NCBI GenBank assembly: GCA_001464165.1
Contig: LNEX01000458.1
Location: 1-14,949 of the forward strand
Origin: a bacterium Ga0077546
GTDB lineage: Bacteria; Cyanobacteriota; Vampirovibrionia; Obscuribacterales; Obscuribacteraceae
DNA length: 14,949 bases
Direction: 5' to 3'
Position numbers and translations under genes: made by a program. The notes beneath the pieces were generated by a model. The model made no database searches. It saw only the letters and a program-made list of their open reading frames with translations, and was not told where the DNA came from. How positions within the stretch are numbered: position 1 is the first letter of the stretch; the number at the start of each line of letters is the position of its first letter. This document shows positions 13,874 through 14,949 of the stretch, one piece after another.

Positions 13874-14512
13874 TTACTTGCTGGCGCAACCGCAAGCTGT
13901 TTTCGCCGGTGCCGACGTAAGCGCTGCAACAGCTGGCTTGACCTTGTCTGCGCGCTGCTTGGCATAGACTTCAACCTTTTCAAAGTAGCGGCGCCGGGCC
14001 TCCACAGTGGTGGCGAATGCAGAACGGGCAACTGCCAAAGCCGCAGGAATCTCAGCGAAATGTCCCGCTTCACGCGCAGCAGCTTCGTCTTTGCCGAGAG
14101 CCAGGCTGCGGGCCGACTCAAGCTGCTTGTACAGCGCTTCAAAGGCTGACAATGCGGCGGTGAGTTCAGCAAAACGAGCAGCCTCTGCTACGACACGCTC
14201 CTGGTAAGCATCGATGCTCTCGACCGTATAATCTTCGGCCTTGAAGTTGAACATTTCAGCCTGTTCGTGAGCCTGCCGCCAGGAACTGAATCCTTCAAAG
14301 TAGGCAAAGCCGCTATCGAGCAAGCTCTTCATGGCCTTGAGCAGCGCGTCGCCGCCAAAACCAGTGGTCTTGATCTCGGTGCGCCAGTGCGAAACCATGT
14401 GCAGCAGCTCCTGCACAGTCAGGTACTGCGCGCCGATGCACTCGTTCAAATTCTTGCGAGTCCAGCAGATAGGGCAACCAGTGCCGGGATAGTCTTTAAC
14501 TTTTGCAGCCAT
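13874..14512 (-). CDS. Alanine-rich helical protein with CPxC and CGC motifs, function unknown
   Basis: I do not recognise this 212-residue family. The N-terminus has a CPIC motif with a third cysteine (C13, C16, C25) and the extreme C-terminus ends in TACGCASK (C207, C209), which could hold a metal ion if the ends come together. Between them lies an almost continuous Ala/Glu/Arg-rich stretch (about 100-200) expected to form long amphipathic helices, somewhat like phasins or other coating proteins; that likeness is only compositional. No signal peptide or membrane segment is seen, so it is probably cytoplasmic. GGAG about nine bases before the ATG supports the start. The gene runs toward aidB and ends before a long hairpin. 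Its codon use is GC-rich and its leader region overlaps the possible small RNA on the other strand. Confidence 0.8.
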   Translation of the reverse strand: MAAKVKDYPGTGCPICWTRKNLNECIGAQYLTVQELLHMVSHWRTEIKTTGFGGDALLKAMKSLLDSGFAYFEGFSSWRQAHEQAEMFNFKAEDYTVESIDAYQERVVAEAARFAELTAALSAFEALYKQLESARSLALGKDEAAAREAGHFAEIPAALAVARSAFATTVEARRRYFEKVEVYAKQRADKVKPAVAALTSAPAKTACGCASK

Positions 14513-14580
14513 GATGTTTGCTCCAATTTCAATGTATTTGTTTGCAACTAGAAAGCGACAGATTTTGCCGCTTGTCTTAG

Positions 14581-14711
14581 TTAGTTCGGAAGAAAAGCAC
14601 AGCTAGCAGAAACTAGTCTGGAGGCTGTCTTTTCTGAATAAATACTCAGCTCTCATCAATCCGAACAGGCCTAGAACAACACCAGACGAAAAGTCTGCTG
14701 TTGTTTTCTTT
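14581..14711 (+). ncRNA. Candidate small RNA with its own terminator
   Basis: The plus strand can fold into an extended hairpin: GTTCGGA (14584-14590) with TCCGAAC (14660-14666), then AGAAAAG (14591-14597) with CTTTTCT (14629-14635), then CAGC with GCTG, separated by a large one-sided bulge of about 24 bases. A terminator hairpin follows directly. No open reading frame explains it and no plus-strand gene lies within 990 bases upstream. No convincing promoter was found, and it matches no RNA family I know. Confidence 0.3.
14675..14711 (+). terminator. Rho-independent terminator on the plus strand
   Basis: AACAACA-C-CAGAC (14675-14687) pairs with GTCTG-C-TGTTGTT (14693-14705) with one C-C mismatch and a GAAAA loop, then TTCTTT. 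No plus-strand protein gene precedes it, so it points to a short non-coding transcript. Confidence 0.55.
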
Positions 14712-14949
14712 GTGCTTGGGTCAGATTTGTTTTTGTGAGTTCAGGCGGTGAAAAGAGAGAGTTGAGATACGCAACATAACCCATGCAGAAGCCCCAAAAC
14801 AATTGGTACACAACAGATTCGATTAATGGTCAATAATAAAAGAGATGATAAGGTGGCACAAGCATATGACCCCAACCGGGGGATTAGCTGACGATTTTGC
14901 TCGAGATCGGCCGCTTGACTAGCGTTTAAAATAGTCATGTTCTCGAATT
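14712..14949. other. Right-end intergenic sequence, no feature supported
   Basis: Nothing convincing is seen here. The minus-strand frame 14741-14938 has no protein-like composition and no ribosome site. A short CCCC-AACC-GGGG hairpin occurs at about 14871-14882. Confidence 0.3.

Noticed and set aside
14741..14938. 65-residue minus-strand open frame at the right end
   Set aside because: No ribosome site visible and no recognisable composition; likely chance.

Overview
The window looks like chromosomal DNA from a Gram-negative-type (diderm) bacterium with a mixed base composition: loosely packed genes, long AT-richer intergenic stretches (three of about 0.8-1 kb), and mostly recognisable Shine-Dalgarno sites (AAGGAG/AAGGA). 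An LptA/OstA-like secreted protein argues for an outer membrane. The style is compatible with a deep-branching lineage such as the Melainabacteria/Obscuribacterales, but nothing here fixes the taxon. There are no rRNA or tRNA genes, insertion sequences, phage genes or CRISPR arrays.

Layout, left to right. Positions 1-1366 (minus): a GMC-type FAD oxidoreductase whose C-terminus lies off the left edge. 2242-2919 (minus): a DUF502 membrane protein ending in a hairpin terminator. 3055-4167 (minus): an endonuclease/exonuclease/phosphatase (EEP) superfamily enzyme with a glycine-rich linker and its own terminator. 5113-6612 (minus): a mannitol-2-dehydrogenase-type polyol dehydrogenase. 7590-10437 (plus): a probable operon of a divergent second polyol dehydrogenase, a HAD-family phosphatase and a small basic protein, with RNA hairpins between the genes and an intrinsic terminator at the end. 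10572-11615 (minus): a secreted protein with a Cys-rich middle and a C-terminal LptA-like domain. 11900-13585 (plus): an AidB-type acyl-CoA dehydrogenase. 13874-14512 (minus): an alanine-rich helical protein with cysteine motifs at both ends. 14581-14711 (plus): a possible small RNA with a terminator.

The main biological theme is the block 5113-10001. A long-chain polyol dehydrogenase next to a HAD phosphatase is the same pair of activities that is fused in bifunctional mannitol-1-phosphate dehydrogenase/phosphatases. Here the two are separate neighbouring genes, with a classical mannitol-2-dehydrogenase-like gene divergently oriented. A reasonable hypothesis is a locus for making mannitol (or a related polyol) from fructose-6-phosphate and for interconverting it with fructose.

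A second theme is uneven codon use. The EEP gene and the three-gene plus-strand operon are rich in C/G-ending codons, while the 499-residue dehydrogenase, the LptA-like gene and the intergenic DNA are much more AT-rich. A third theme is RNA structure: several stop codons touch hairpins, and hairpins sit just before start sites and between operon genes.
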